From Weizmannia acidilactici (GTDB taxonomy: Bacteria > Bacillota > Bacilli > Bacillales > Bacillaceae_C), in NCBI RefSeq assembly GCF_008974225.1, contig NZ_BKZR01000034.1, positions 1 to 39,198 of the forward strand: a DNA stretch of 39,198 nucleotides, written 5' to 3'. Below are positions 25,322 through 32,180 of this stretch, one piece after another (within the stretch, counting starts at the first letter, position 1; each line of letters starts with the position of its first letter). Below the pieces are notes generated by a model. It was not told the origin of the DNA, searched no databases, and saw only the letters and a list, made by a program, of their open reading frames with translations. The position numbers and the translations under genes were made by a program.

Positions 25322-25393
25322 CGCCCTCGGCAGGAATCGAACCCACATTTTGAGAACCGGAATCTCACGTGCTATCCGTTGCACCACGAGGGC
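25322..25393 (-). tRNA. tRNA-Arg (anticodon CCG)
   Basis: A full cloverleaf is visible. The acceptor stem pairs GCCCTCG with CGAGGGC and has discriminator G. The D-arm contains GTGCAACGGATAGCAC, the anticodon stem TGAGA/TCTCA carries loop TTCCGGT with CCG at positions 34-36, and the T-arm has GTGGGTTCGATTCCTGC. The terminal CCA is not encoded. It reads CGG arginine codons. A single-gene tRNA-Arg(CCG) next to clpP is known in B. subtilis. Prophage debris lies on its 3' side. Confidence 0.97.
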
Positions 25394-25514
25394 AATATGT
25401 TATTCAACAATAATAGATTATAAAGGAGAAAAACGAGAAATGCAATACCTTTTTCTGTTTATTTTAATGGAATTTGGATATTATGGTATTGTAATTCAGG
25501 ATGGAGACGATTTG

Positions 25515-25531
25515 TTTGACCTTCATTGACC
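25515..25531 (+). promoter_or_regulatory. CtsR operator of clpP
   Basis: The minus strand reads GGTCAAT-GAA-GGTCAAA, matching the CtsR heptad repeat (A/G)GTCAAA-NAN-(A/G)GTCAAA with one substitution. It covers the -35 element and spacer of the clpP promoter, so CtsR binding would block RNA polymerase until heat stress. Confidence 0.85.
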
Positions 25532-25544
25532 ATTATTGTATGAT
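25516..25544 (+). promoter_or_regulatory. Promoter of clpP
   Basis: TTGACC (25516-25521), a 17-bp spacer and TATGAT (25539-25544), about 90 bp before the clpP start codon. Confidence 0.75.
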
Positions 25545-25633
25545 CAGTACATAAGGATGGAAAACTATCCCTATACATGAAAATGCATAAGATTGGCCCA
25601 TTCCATTCCAAAAAGAAAAAGGAGGAAAACAAG

Positions 25634-26224
25634 ATGAATTTAATTCCTACAGTAATCGAGCAGACGAACCGCGGGGAACGCGCTTACGACATTTATTCCC
25701 GCTTGCTGAAAGACCGGATCATTATGCTCGGCAGCGCGATTGACGACAATGTCGCAAACTCGATTGTTTCGCAGCTTTTATTCCTGGAAGCGGAAAATCC
25801 TGAAAAAGATATTTACCTGTACATCAACAGCCCCGGCGGCAGCGTAACAGCCGGGTTGGCGATTTACGACACCATGCAGTTCATTAAACCGGATGTGCAA
25901 ACGATCTGCATCGGGATGGCTGCATCGATGGGATCCGTGTTGTTAACCGCCGGCGCGAAAGGGAAACGTTTTGCCCTGCCGAACAGTGAAGTCATGATCC
26001 ACCAGCCTTTAGGCGGTGCACAAGGGCAGGCAACCGAAATTGAAATTGCAGCAAAACATATCCTTTATACACGGGCGAAATTGAACAAAATTTTGTCCGA
26101 ACATACCGGCCAGCCGATTGAAGTGATTGAAAAAGATACAGACCGCGACAACTTCATGAGCGCGGAAAAAGCAAAAGAATATGGCTTAATCGACCATATT
26201 ATGGCTAGGAATGAATTGAAATAA
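25634..26224 (+). CDS. clpP: ATP-dependent Clp protease proteolytic subunit
   Basis: This 196-aa serine peptidase forms the tetradecameric chamber used by ClpX, ClpC and ClpE. The triad is Ser98 in GMAASMGS, His123 in MIHQPLGG and Asp172 in KDTDRDNF. The adaptor-facing and interface segments INSPGGSVTAG and the QATEIEI handle helix are normal. The ATG at 25634 has AAAGGAGG nine bases upstream; 19 earlier open codons are rejected. It is transcribed on the plus strand, opposite to nearly every neighbour, under a CtsR-controlled promoter. It is functionally tied to ssrA in this window, whose tag ends in ALAA. Confidence 0.98.
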   Translation: MNLIPTVIEQTNRGERAYDIYSRLLKDRIIMLGSAIDDNVANSIVSQLLFLEAENPEKDIYLYINSPGGSVTAGLAIYDTMQFIKPDVQTICIGMAASMGSVLLTAGAKGKRFALPNSEVMIHQPLGGAQGQATEIEIAAKHILYTRAKLNKILSEHTGQPIEVIEKDTDRDNFMSAEKAKEYGLIDHIMARNELK

Positions 26225-26236
26225 TGAGGTAAACGA

Positions 26237-26267
26237 ACCGGGCCGCCCCAACTTCGGACGGCCCGGT
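26237..26267 (+). terminator. Terminator of clpP
   Basis: ACCGGGCCG and CGGCCCGGT form a perfect 9-bp GC-rich stem starting 12 bp past the stop codon. The downstream tract ATTTAATAT is only moderately T-rich. Confidence 0.7.
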
Positions 26268-26287
26268 ATTTAATATAAAAACACGTA

Positions 26288-26600
26288 TTGACTTACCTTG
26301 AGAGTCCTGAGAAGCTTTATAAGGACCCCCTTCCGACTTTATTTTTGCCTTGAAAAGGTTTAAGTGCCTTATGAGAACCGGTTCGCATTCATTTTTGTCC
26401 CGAAACGGTTCCGAGAAGCTCTTTCAAGACCGTCCGAATTCCTTTTTTCCTCAAACGATTCTGAGAAACTTACTCAGGACCGTTTGAAGGAAAGTTTTTT
26501 CGTGGAAATGGGTATGAGAAGCTTTCTCAAGACCGGGTAGAACTTCTTTTTTCCTCCAAATGGTCCCTATAAGTCTTATACGAACCGTTCCGCGCCCCTC
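26288..26600. repeat. Six degenerate ~52-bp repeats, each a potential hairpin, between clpP and crh
   Basis: Six units are registered by an ACC motif ending at 26327, 26379, 26431, 26481, 26534 and 26586 (spacing 52, 52, 50, 53, 52). The consensus is a T tract (TTTTTTTCC), an outer arm ending in GGT, an inner hairpin and the closing ACC arm. Inner stems differ in sequence but keep pairing: TAAG/CTTA, GAGA/TTTC (with a G-T pair), TGAG/CTCA, TGAGAA/TTCTCA and TATA/TATA in units 2-6. Unit 1 keeps TCCT/AGGA. No open reading frame of interest crosses the array. Confidence 0.8.
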
Positions 26601-26712
26601 CCATCTCGTTACGCGTATAAGCGGTGCGCGTTTCCCGCAGGAGTCCGGTGTATATCGGGCTAAGCAATCATCTTTGCGCATACGCTTACATCCGGATCCA
26701 CGGGCTTATGCA

Positions 26713-26967
26713 TTAGTTTCCTTCAATATATTTTGACAGGTATTCAAAAGCTTCTTCTTCATCGCTGCCGTCGACGCTCAGGGTTACGGTTTCCCCATGC
26801 CCAGCAGCAAGGCTCATCAACCCCATGATGCTTTTGGCATTGACCGTTCTGCCGTCTTTTTCAAGAAAAATTTCAGACGAAAACCGGCTGGCTTCCTGGA
26901 CAAAATGTGCCGCAGGGCGCGCCTGCAAACCGGTTTTCAATTTAACTTCCAATTGTTTTTCGATCAT
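26713..26967 (-). CDS. crh: HPr-like catabolite repression protein Crh
   Basis: This 84-aa HPr paralogue is phosphorylated by HprK at Ser46 and acts as a CcpA co-repressor. The sequence has Gln15 (LQARPAA) in place of the catalytic His15 of true HPr, so it cannot take part in PTS phosphotransfer. Ser46 lies in NAKSIMGLMSLA. This residue swap plus its place after whiA identifies Crh rather than PtsH. Its kinase/phosphorylase HprK is encoded about 9 kb away in this window. It is the last gene of the yvcI-rapZ-yvcK-whiA-crh operon. Confidence 0.96.
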   Translation of the reverse strand: MIEKQLEVKLKTGLQARPAAHFVQEASRFSSEIFLEKDGRTVNAKSIMGLMSLAAGHGETVTLSVDGSDEEEAFEYLSKYIEGN

Positions 26968-27029
26968 CCTTAATCCTCTCCTTTATGTTAGGCAGAGGCG
27001 TTACCGCTTTTTCCGGCCCGCCTCTCCTC

Positions 27030-27983
27030 TTAAGTATCTTTTGTAATGGGCTTGTTTGCCCGTAGTTTCTCTGCAATTTCATCGATTTTCCGCAGCCGGT
27101 GGTTAATGCCGGATTTGCTGATATGCCCGCCTGACACCATTTCCCCCAGTTCCTTCAAGGTAACATCCTGGTGGTTTACGCGAAGCTCCGCGATTTCACG
27201 CAGTTTTTCCGGCAACACGTCAAGGCCGACCGTTTCTTCAATATAGCGGATATTTTCCACTTGGCGGAGGGCTGCCCCGATCGTTTTATTTAAATTGGCC
27301 GTTTCACAATTTACAAGCCGGTTGACCGAATTGCGCATATCCCGCACAATCCTGACGTCTTCGAAACGGAGCAGGGCTTTGTGGGCACCGATGATATTGA
27401 GGAATTCCGTAATTTTTTCCGCCTCTTTTAAATACGTAATATATCCCTTTTTCCTTTCAAGCGTTTTGCTATTCAAACGAAAAGAATTCATCAGACGGCA
27501 GAGCGAATCGTTGTGCTCTTTATATTGGGAGGAAATTTCCAGATGGTACGAGGAAGTTTCCGGATTGTTGACGGATCCGCCTGCGAGAAAGGCGCCGCGC
27601 AAATAAGCGCGTTTGCAGCATTTCGTTCTCAAAAGTTCCGGGGAAATATGCTGGATAAAAGTGAAATTTTCTCCCAGTATGTGCAGGTCTTCCAAAATTT
27701 CTTTGGCATGGGATTTCAGCCGCACAATATAGACATTGTTTTTCTTCAGCCTCATCTTTTTCCTGACTAATAATGCTACAGGGACGTCATATAATTTTTT
27801 TACAAGGATGTAGATTCTCCGGGCAATGGCCGCATTTTCTGTCTGCACATTCACAACCAGCGCCCTGTTGGAAAAAGACAAAGACCCGTTCATGCGGATC
27901 AGCGCCGATAATTCGGATTTCACACAGCAATCTTTCAGTTCTAAATTGGTCAGCTCTTTTTTGATATCCGATGCAAATGACAT
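27030..27983 (-). CDS. whiA: DNA-binding protein WhiA
   Basis: This 317-aa protein couples an N-terminal LAGLIDADG-homing-endonuclease-like domain (about 1-200) with a C-terminal helix-turn-helix (about 220-310). Landmarks are MSFASDIKKELTNLE, CCKRAYLRGAFLAGGS, VNNPETSSYHLEI, NCETANLNKT and the late HISKSGINHRLRKI. In Bacillus it affects cell division and chromosome segregation; in actinomycetes it is a sporulation regulator. The nuclease site is not catalytic in this family. The ATG at 27983 has GAGGG immediately upstream, tighter spacing than normal, but the N-terminus matches B. subtilis exactly. Confidence 0.96.
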   Translation of the reverse strand: MSFASDIKKELTNLELKDCCVKSELSALIRMNGSLSFSNRALVVNVQTENAAIARRIYILVKKLYDVPVALLVRKKMRLKKNNVYIVRLKSHAKEILEDLHILGENFTFIQHISPELLRTKCCKRAYLRGAFLAGGSVNNPETSSYHLEISSQYKEHNDSLCRLMNSFRLNSKTLERKKGYITYLKEAEKITEFLNIIGAHKALLRFEDVRIVRDMRNSVNRLVNCETANLNKTIGAALRQVENIRYIEETVGLDVLPEKLREIAELRVNHQDVTLKELGEMVSGGHISKSGINHRLRKIDEIAEKLRANKPITKDT

Positions 27984-28092
27984 CCCTCAAAGCCCCCTCC
28001 ATCAGAATTATTCGTGCGAAAACCAATTGTACACACGTGAAAAGGGGATGACGTCTTTAGGTTCATCCACTTAAAAAGCGGCCGGTGTTTCC

Positions 28093-29070
28093 TCACTGGG
28101 CGCCAAAACGGGAATACAGCTGCTGTTTTTTCAATATATCATAGAGGATTTCAGCAACTTTATCGGTATCGTGGCGGATCACCCCGCCTTTATAAGTCAA
28201 AATGTTTCCCGAAACGACTTCGAGGCCAAGCCCCATTAATCGCTTAACATCATATACAACCGGCTGTGCCAGTTCTTCGCGGTACCTTTCCCGAATCGGC
28301 TCCGGCACTTCTTCATCATTTACCAGTATCGTATCAATACATGCGCTGCCCATATGCTCATGGATGGCAGCAACATGGTCGCTGGCGGTATAGTGAAGCG
28401 TTTCCCCCGCCTGGGTCATTAAATTGCACACATACACTTTTTTCGCGCGCGCATTGCATACTGCTTCCCCCAACCCGGGTACCATTAAATTCGGCAAAAT
28501 ACTCGTATAAAGGCTACCCGGTCCAATCACGATCAAATCCGCTTCATGGATGGCTTCCAATGTTTCTGGCAGCGGCTTAATGACCTCCGGCGTCAAGAAT
28601 ACCCTTTTGATTTTCTTCCCCGAAAACGGGATTTTCGATTCGCCCGATACAATCGAGCCGTCTTCCATTTCGGCGTGCAGCACGACGCTTTGATTGGCGG
28701 ACGGAAGCACCTTTCCGCGCACGTTTAGCACTTTGCTCAATTCTTTTACCGCATGCACAAAATCGCCCGTAATCGAAGTCAGCGCCGCGATGATCAGATT
28801 GCCGAGCGAATGCCCGGAAAGTTCATCGCCTGTTTCAAAACGGTGCTGGAACATTTTTTCAAGCAATGGCTCCACGTCCGACAAAGCCGCAAGCACATTG
28901 CGGATGTCGCCGGGTGCTGGGATATCCATTTCATGACGGATTCTCCCAGAACTCCCGCCGTCATCGGCAACCGTTACAATCGCGCTGATTTCGACCGGAT
29001 ATTTTTTCAGCCCCCGCAAAAGAACAGGGAGCCCGGTGCCTCCCCCGATGATGGTAATTTTAGGCTTCAT
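28093..29070 (-). CDS. yvcK: Gluconeogenesis factor YvcK family protein
   Basis: This 325-aa protein of the CofD-like fold has the nucleotide-binding start IIGGGTGLPVLLRGLKKYP, then VTVADDGGSSGRIR, PAPGDIRNVLAALSD and IGPGSLYTSILPNLMVPG. In B. subtilis YvcK is needed for growth on gluconeogenic carbon sources and for normal cell shape, and binds UDP-N-acetylglucosamine. Its ATG overlaps the TGA of rapZ in an ATGA junction, which indicates translational coupling. AGGGAGG lies upstream inside rapZ. Confidence 0.95.
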   Translation of the reverse strand: MKPKITIIGGGTGLPVLLRGLKKYPVEISAIVTVADDGGSSGRIRHEMDIPAPGDIRNVLAALSDVEPLLEKMFQHRFETGDELSGHSLGNLIIAALTSITGDFVHAVKELSKVLNVRGKVLPSANQSVVLHAEMEDGSIVSGESKIPFSGKKIKRVFLTPEVIKPLPETLEAIHEADLIVIGPGSLYTSILPNLMVPGLGEAVCNARAKKVYVCNLMTQAGETLHYTASDHVAAIHEHMGSACIDTILVNDEEVPEPIRERYREELAQPVVYDVKRLMGLGLEVVSGNILTYKGGVIRHDTDKVAEILYDILKKQQLYSRFGAQ

Positions 29071-29957
29071 TGCGCTTTTTCCTCCCTTCCTTTTATGTCG
29101 CGATGGGAAATCTTCGTGTTGTAATCCCGTTCAAAATAATGACCGATATACTCCGCCAAAGCAACTGAACGGTGCTGGCCGCCCGTGCAGCCGATACCGA
29201 TCACGAGCTGGCTTTTCCCTTCACGTTTATAGTGGGGCAGCATAAAAGCAAGCAGGTCGGTCAATTTTCCAAGAAATTTGTGTGTTTCATTCCATTTTAG
29301 AACATAGTCATAAACGTCTTTGTCCAAGCCGGTTTTTGGGCGCATATGTTCAATATAAAACGGATTGGGCAAAAACCGGACGTCAAAAACCAAGTCGCAG
29401 TCAATCGGGATCCCGTTTTTAAACCCGAATGACATCACATTCACGGTAAAAACGGACTGCTTATTCGCCGAAAACTCCGTTGTGATTTTTTCGCGGAGTT
29501 CCCGCGGCTTCAGATTGGACGTGTTATAAATGATTTGCGCGCGCCCTTTCAGCTCTTCCAATATTTTTCTTTCCTGTTTAATCCCTTCCAAGGGCGGACC
29601 TGAAGGAGAAAGCGGATGCGACCTCCGTGTTTCTTTATATCTTCGCACCAAAACGGAATCATCCGCATCCAAAAACAGAATGGTTGGCGTGAGCCATGAA
29701 GATTTATCCAGTTCATCTAATGCCTTAAATAAATCATCAAAGAATTCGCGCCCGCGCAAATCCATGACGAGCGCGACTTTATTCATTTTATTATTTGCAT
29801 CTTTCATGAGTTCCAGAAATTTTGGCAGAAGCGTCGGCGGCAAATTATCGACGCAGAAAAAACCAAGGTCTTCAAAACTTTGGACCGCAACGGTTTTTCC
29901 GGCACCGCTCATACCTGTAATGATGACGAGCTGCATTCGGTTTCCTTCTAAACCCAT
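29067..29957 (-). CDS. rapZ: RNase adapter RapZ-type nucleotide-binding protein
   Basis: This 296-aa protein (YvcJ in B. subtilis) has a P-loop GMSGAGKT at residues 15-22, then FFCVDNLPPTLLP, and a C-terminal domain with the family segment GCTGGQHRSV and VFDVRFLPNPFY. E. coli RapZ guides RNase E to the GlmZ sRNA; the Bacillus homologue binds and hydrolyses nucleotides, and its RNA role is unproven. The start at 29957 is chosen because AGGGGG lies eight bases upstream; 11 earlier open codons are rejected. MQLVII, seven codons in, is another possible start. Confidence 0.94.
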   Translation of the reverse strand: MGLEGNRMQLVIITGMSGAGKTVAVQSFEDLGFFCVDNLPPTLLPKFLELMKDANNKMNKVALVMDLRGREFFDDLFKALDELDKSSWLTPTILFLDADDSVLVRRYKETRRSHPLSPSGPPLEGIKQERKILEELKGRAQIIYNTSNLKPRELREKITTEFSANKQSVFTVNVMSFGFKNGIPIDCDLVFDVRFLPNPFYIEHMRPKTGLDKDVYDYVLKWNETHKFLGKLTDLLAFMLPHYKREGKSQLVIGIGCTGGQHRSVALAEYIGHYFERDYNTKISHRDIKGREEKAQ

Positions 29958-29997
29958 TCTTTTTCCCCCTGACGGAACAAATTGGCACATGGTTTAT

Positions 29998-30456
29998 TCA
30001 GCTTGGATCGAGCCTGTACGACAATAAATCAAAATCTGGGGTGTACGTAAATTGCCCGTAGATCATGCCGCTACCGTGGACCATGTATTCCAAAATATGG
30101 GTATCGCCCACCGCCATCGGCAGGTCTTTGATGTCATGTATGGAATGCCATTGCAATTTTCCTTCGGCGGATTGCTCTACATTTTCCCCATCGCCTTCTG
30201 TTGCGACAAATGTGAACATCATCCACTCAGACGTGATTTTGTCCCCGTCTTTCATTACAATGGTGAAAACCCCTTTTAATTCGGGGTGTTTCAAGTAAAT
30301 GCCAGTTTCTTCCCGGTATTCCCGGATGATGGCTTCGCGGACCGATTCCCCTTGTTCCATTTTTCCACCGGGCGCGACCCACCAATTGCGCCTCGGCTTT
30401 TGCAGCAATAATACTTGGTCGCCTTTGATCAATACGCAATTTGTCACTCTTTGCAC
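29998..30456 (-). CDS. yvcI: Nudix hydrolase YvcI
   Basis: This 152-aa protein has a complete Nudix box GX5EX7REUXEEXGU at residues 31-53 (Gly31, Glu37, Arg45-Glu46, Glu49-Glu50). It belongs to the YvcI branch, seen from QRVTNCVLI at the start, WMMFTFVA in the middle and FTYTPDFDLLSYRLDP at the end. The substrate, presumably a nucleoside diphosphate derivative, is unknown. I choose the GTG at 30456 because AGGTG lies seven bases upstream and the N-terminus then aligns with B. subtilis; 28 further open codons upstream have no homology. It is the first gene of the yvcI-rapZ-yvcK-whiA-crh operon. Confidence 0.92.
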   Translation of the reverse strand: MQRVTNCVLIKGDQVLLLQKPRRNWWVAPGGKMEQGESVREAIIREYREETGIYLKHPELKGVFTIVMKDGDKITSEWMMFTFVATEGDGENVEQSAEGKLQWHSIHDIKDLPMAVGDTHILEYMVHGSGMIYGQFTYTPDFDLLSYRLDPS

Positions 30457-30729
30457 AGGAAAACACCTCATGTCTGAACAGAAATGATGCGAAACGGCCG
30501 CCTGTACGCAACGCAGCCCAGAATAGCTGTTTTCAGCCATTAAAAAATAAATATATGGTTAGGGACGACGCCACTGAAATCTTCAATACTGTACTACCCG
30601 ATATACGGTTGATGGCCCGGCATGCCGCGGGCTTTTAGGGAACCCTTTTCCGCAGGAACCCTGTAAATTCCGCGCGCCTATCTGGACTGTCCCAAACAAT
30701 AGAATAGCCTTCAGCATAAAACCATGTTA
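30457..30729 (-). other. Long 5' leader of the yvcI operon, no gene
   Basis: Between the best promoter (ending near 30736) and the yvcI start lie about 270 bases without a gene. The leader contains GC-rich patches. At 30637-30661 GGGTTCC is repeated 17 bp apart with CCGCAGGA between, similar to the dispersed CCCGCAGGA elements at 3705 and 26631. I see no known riboswitch pattern. Confidence 0.4.
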
Positions 30730-30735
30730 CTTTTT

Positions 30736-30764
30736 ATTATACTATTAATAAAACAAGCGAACAA
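30736..30764 (-). promoter_or_regulatory. Promoter of the yvcI-rapZ-yvcK-whiA-crh operon
   Basis: TTGTTC (30764-30759), a 17-bp spacer and perfect TATAAT (30741-30736). It is the only good sigma-A type site in the gap between trxB and yvcI. Confidence 0.6.
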
Positions 30765-30866
30765 TGAATGAGCGTATCCGCAAAACACGAAAAAATGCTG
30801 CTGTTTCCTTTCCAGCAGGTTGTTTATGGCGCCTGCCGGAAACCTGCCTAATTCAACCGGTCTCGC

Positions 30867-30893
30867 AAAAAAAGCACAGGCATGCGCCTGTGC
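30867..30893 (-). terminator. Terminator of trxB
   Basis: GCACAGGC and GCCTGTGC form a perfect 8-bp stem with loop GCAT (30893-30874), followed by seven T on the minus strand. It lies about 105 bp past the trxB stop; the stretch between carries only weak hairpins. Confidence 0.88.
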
Positions 30894-30998
30894 ATCTCCA
30901 ATAGGGCTTATATAAAAAAAGGGGGTCAATTTATATTGATATCTTACCCGAAGTTTGTTTCATACGGGTTACAAAAAAGTTAAAACCGCTTGACTTTT

Positions 30999-31943
30999 TT
31001 ATGCCTTTAACGTTTCTTTCAATTCTTCGACATAATGCTGGGCGTTTTGGGCCGCAATACTTCCGTCCCCGGTTGCCGTGACAATTTGCCGGAGCGTTTT
31101 TTCCCTGACATCTCCGGCTGCGAAAATCCCCGGAATCTTTGTCTCCATTTCTTCGTTTGTCACAATATAGCCGGCCTCGTTTGTAATGCCGAGGTTTTCA
31201 AACGGCTTGGTTAGCGGCACCATCCCGATATAAATGAAAACGCCGTCCGTTTTAAAAAGCTTCTCTGATCCGTCAACGGTGGAAACGAGCGTGACGGAAC
31301 CGACTTTTCCGTTTTCTTCATGGATTTCTTTTACCGTATGGTTCCAGATAAAATCGATTTTTTCATTTTTGAAAGCCCGGTCCTGGAGGATTTTTTGCGC
31401 ACGCAGTTTGTCGCGCCTGTGCACAATCGTCACTTTATTGGCAAAACGCGTTAAGTAGGTGCCTTCTTCAACGGCCGAATCCCCGCCGCCGACAACCACA
31501 AGGTCTTTTCCTTTAAAGAATGCGCCGTCGCACACAGCGCAGTAGGAAACACCGCGTCCGCCAAGTTCACTTTCGCCCTTTACGCCGAGTTTTTTGTATT
31601 CGGCGCCCGTTGCGATAATTACAGACAACGCCTTGTATTCTTTTGCGCCGGCTTTGACAATTTTATAATCCCCGTCCAGGGCAATTTCTTTTATATCGCC
31701 ATAAGCGTATTCCGCGCCGAATTTTTTGGCGTGTTCAAACATTTTGTTTGACAGTTCCGGACCGAGGATGGATTCATATCCCGGATAATTTTCCACTTCT
31801 TCTGTATTAACCATCTGGCCGCCCGGGACGCCGCGCTCGATCATCAATGTTTTCAAATCCGCGCGCGAAGCATAAACGGCAGCCGTCATCCCGGCAGGCC
31901 CAGCACCGATAATGATGACGTCATAAACCTGTTCTTCACCCAT
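30999..31943 (-). CDS. trxB: Thioredoxin reductase
   Basis: This 314-aa FAD enzyme passes electrons from NADPH to thioredoxin. The FAD site is IIGAGPAGMTAAVYASRA (11-28), the redox pair is Cys135 and Cys138 in CAVCDGAFF, the NADPH site is VVGGGDSAVEEGTYLT near 150, and the final FAD segment is IFAAGDVREKTLRQIVTATGDG. The CAVC form is the usual Bacillus one. AAGGAG lies about 12 bases before the ATG. It is a single-gene unit between two terminators. Confidence 0.97.
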   Translation of the reverse strand: MGEEQVYDVIIIGAGPAGMTAAVYASRADLKTLMIERGVPGGQMVNTEEVENYPGYESILGPELSNKMFEHAKKFGAEYAYGDIKEIALDGDYKIVKAGAKEYKALSVIIATGAEYKKLGVKGESELGGRGVSYCAVCDGAFFKGKDLVVVGGGDSAVEEGTYLTRFANKVTIVHRRDKLRAQKILQDRAFKNEKIDFIWNHTVKEIHEENGKVGSVTLVSTVDGSEKLFKTDGVFIYIGMVPLTKPFENLGITNEAGYIVTNEEMETKIPGIFAAGDVREKTLRQIVTATGDGSIAAQNAQHYVEELKETLKA

Positions 31944-32050
31944 TTATTAGCAACACTCCTTATTCATGGCTGCAGCTGTAGAAATGCAAGCCACCCTATT
32001 TTAATCGTTCCACAAAGCAGTTTTTCCATACACGGTATACCCGTTTTTAA

Positions 32051-32081
32051 AAAAACCCCACCAACCATGTGTGGGGTTTTT
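32051..32081. terminator. Strong bidirectional terminator between yvcD and trxB
   Basis: AAAAACCCCAC and GTGGGGTTTTT form a perfect 11-bp stem around a 9-base loop; T runs flank it on either strand. It is upstream of trxB on the minus strand and would terminate transcripts from the yvcD side. Confidence 0.9.
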
Positions 32082-32130
32082 GTTCCAACCAGAGAAAAGA
32101 AATCATCTTTCCTTTTTTATACTATAGGAA

Positions 32131-32175
32131 GAAAAGCCCCCCGTCCATTGATTTGCTCATAGAAAAGCGGAGGGC
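32131..32175 (-). terminator. Possible first terminator after yvcD
   Basis: GCCCTCCG and CGGGGGGC can pair over 8 bp with a large 24-base loop, followed by TTTTC on the minus strand, starting 6 bp past the yvcD stop. The big loop makes it weaker than the next one. Confidence 0.4.
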
Positions 32176-32180
32176 AGCTT

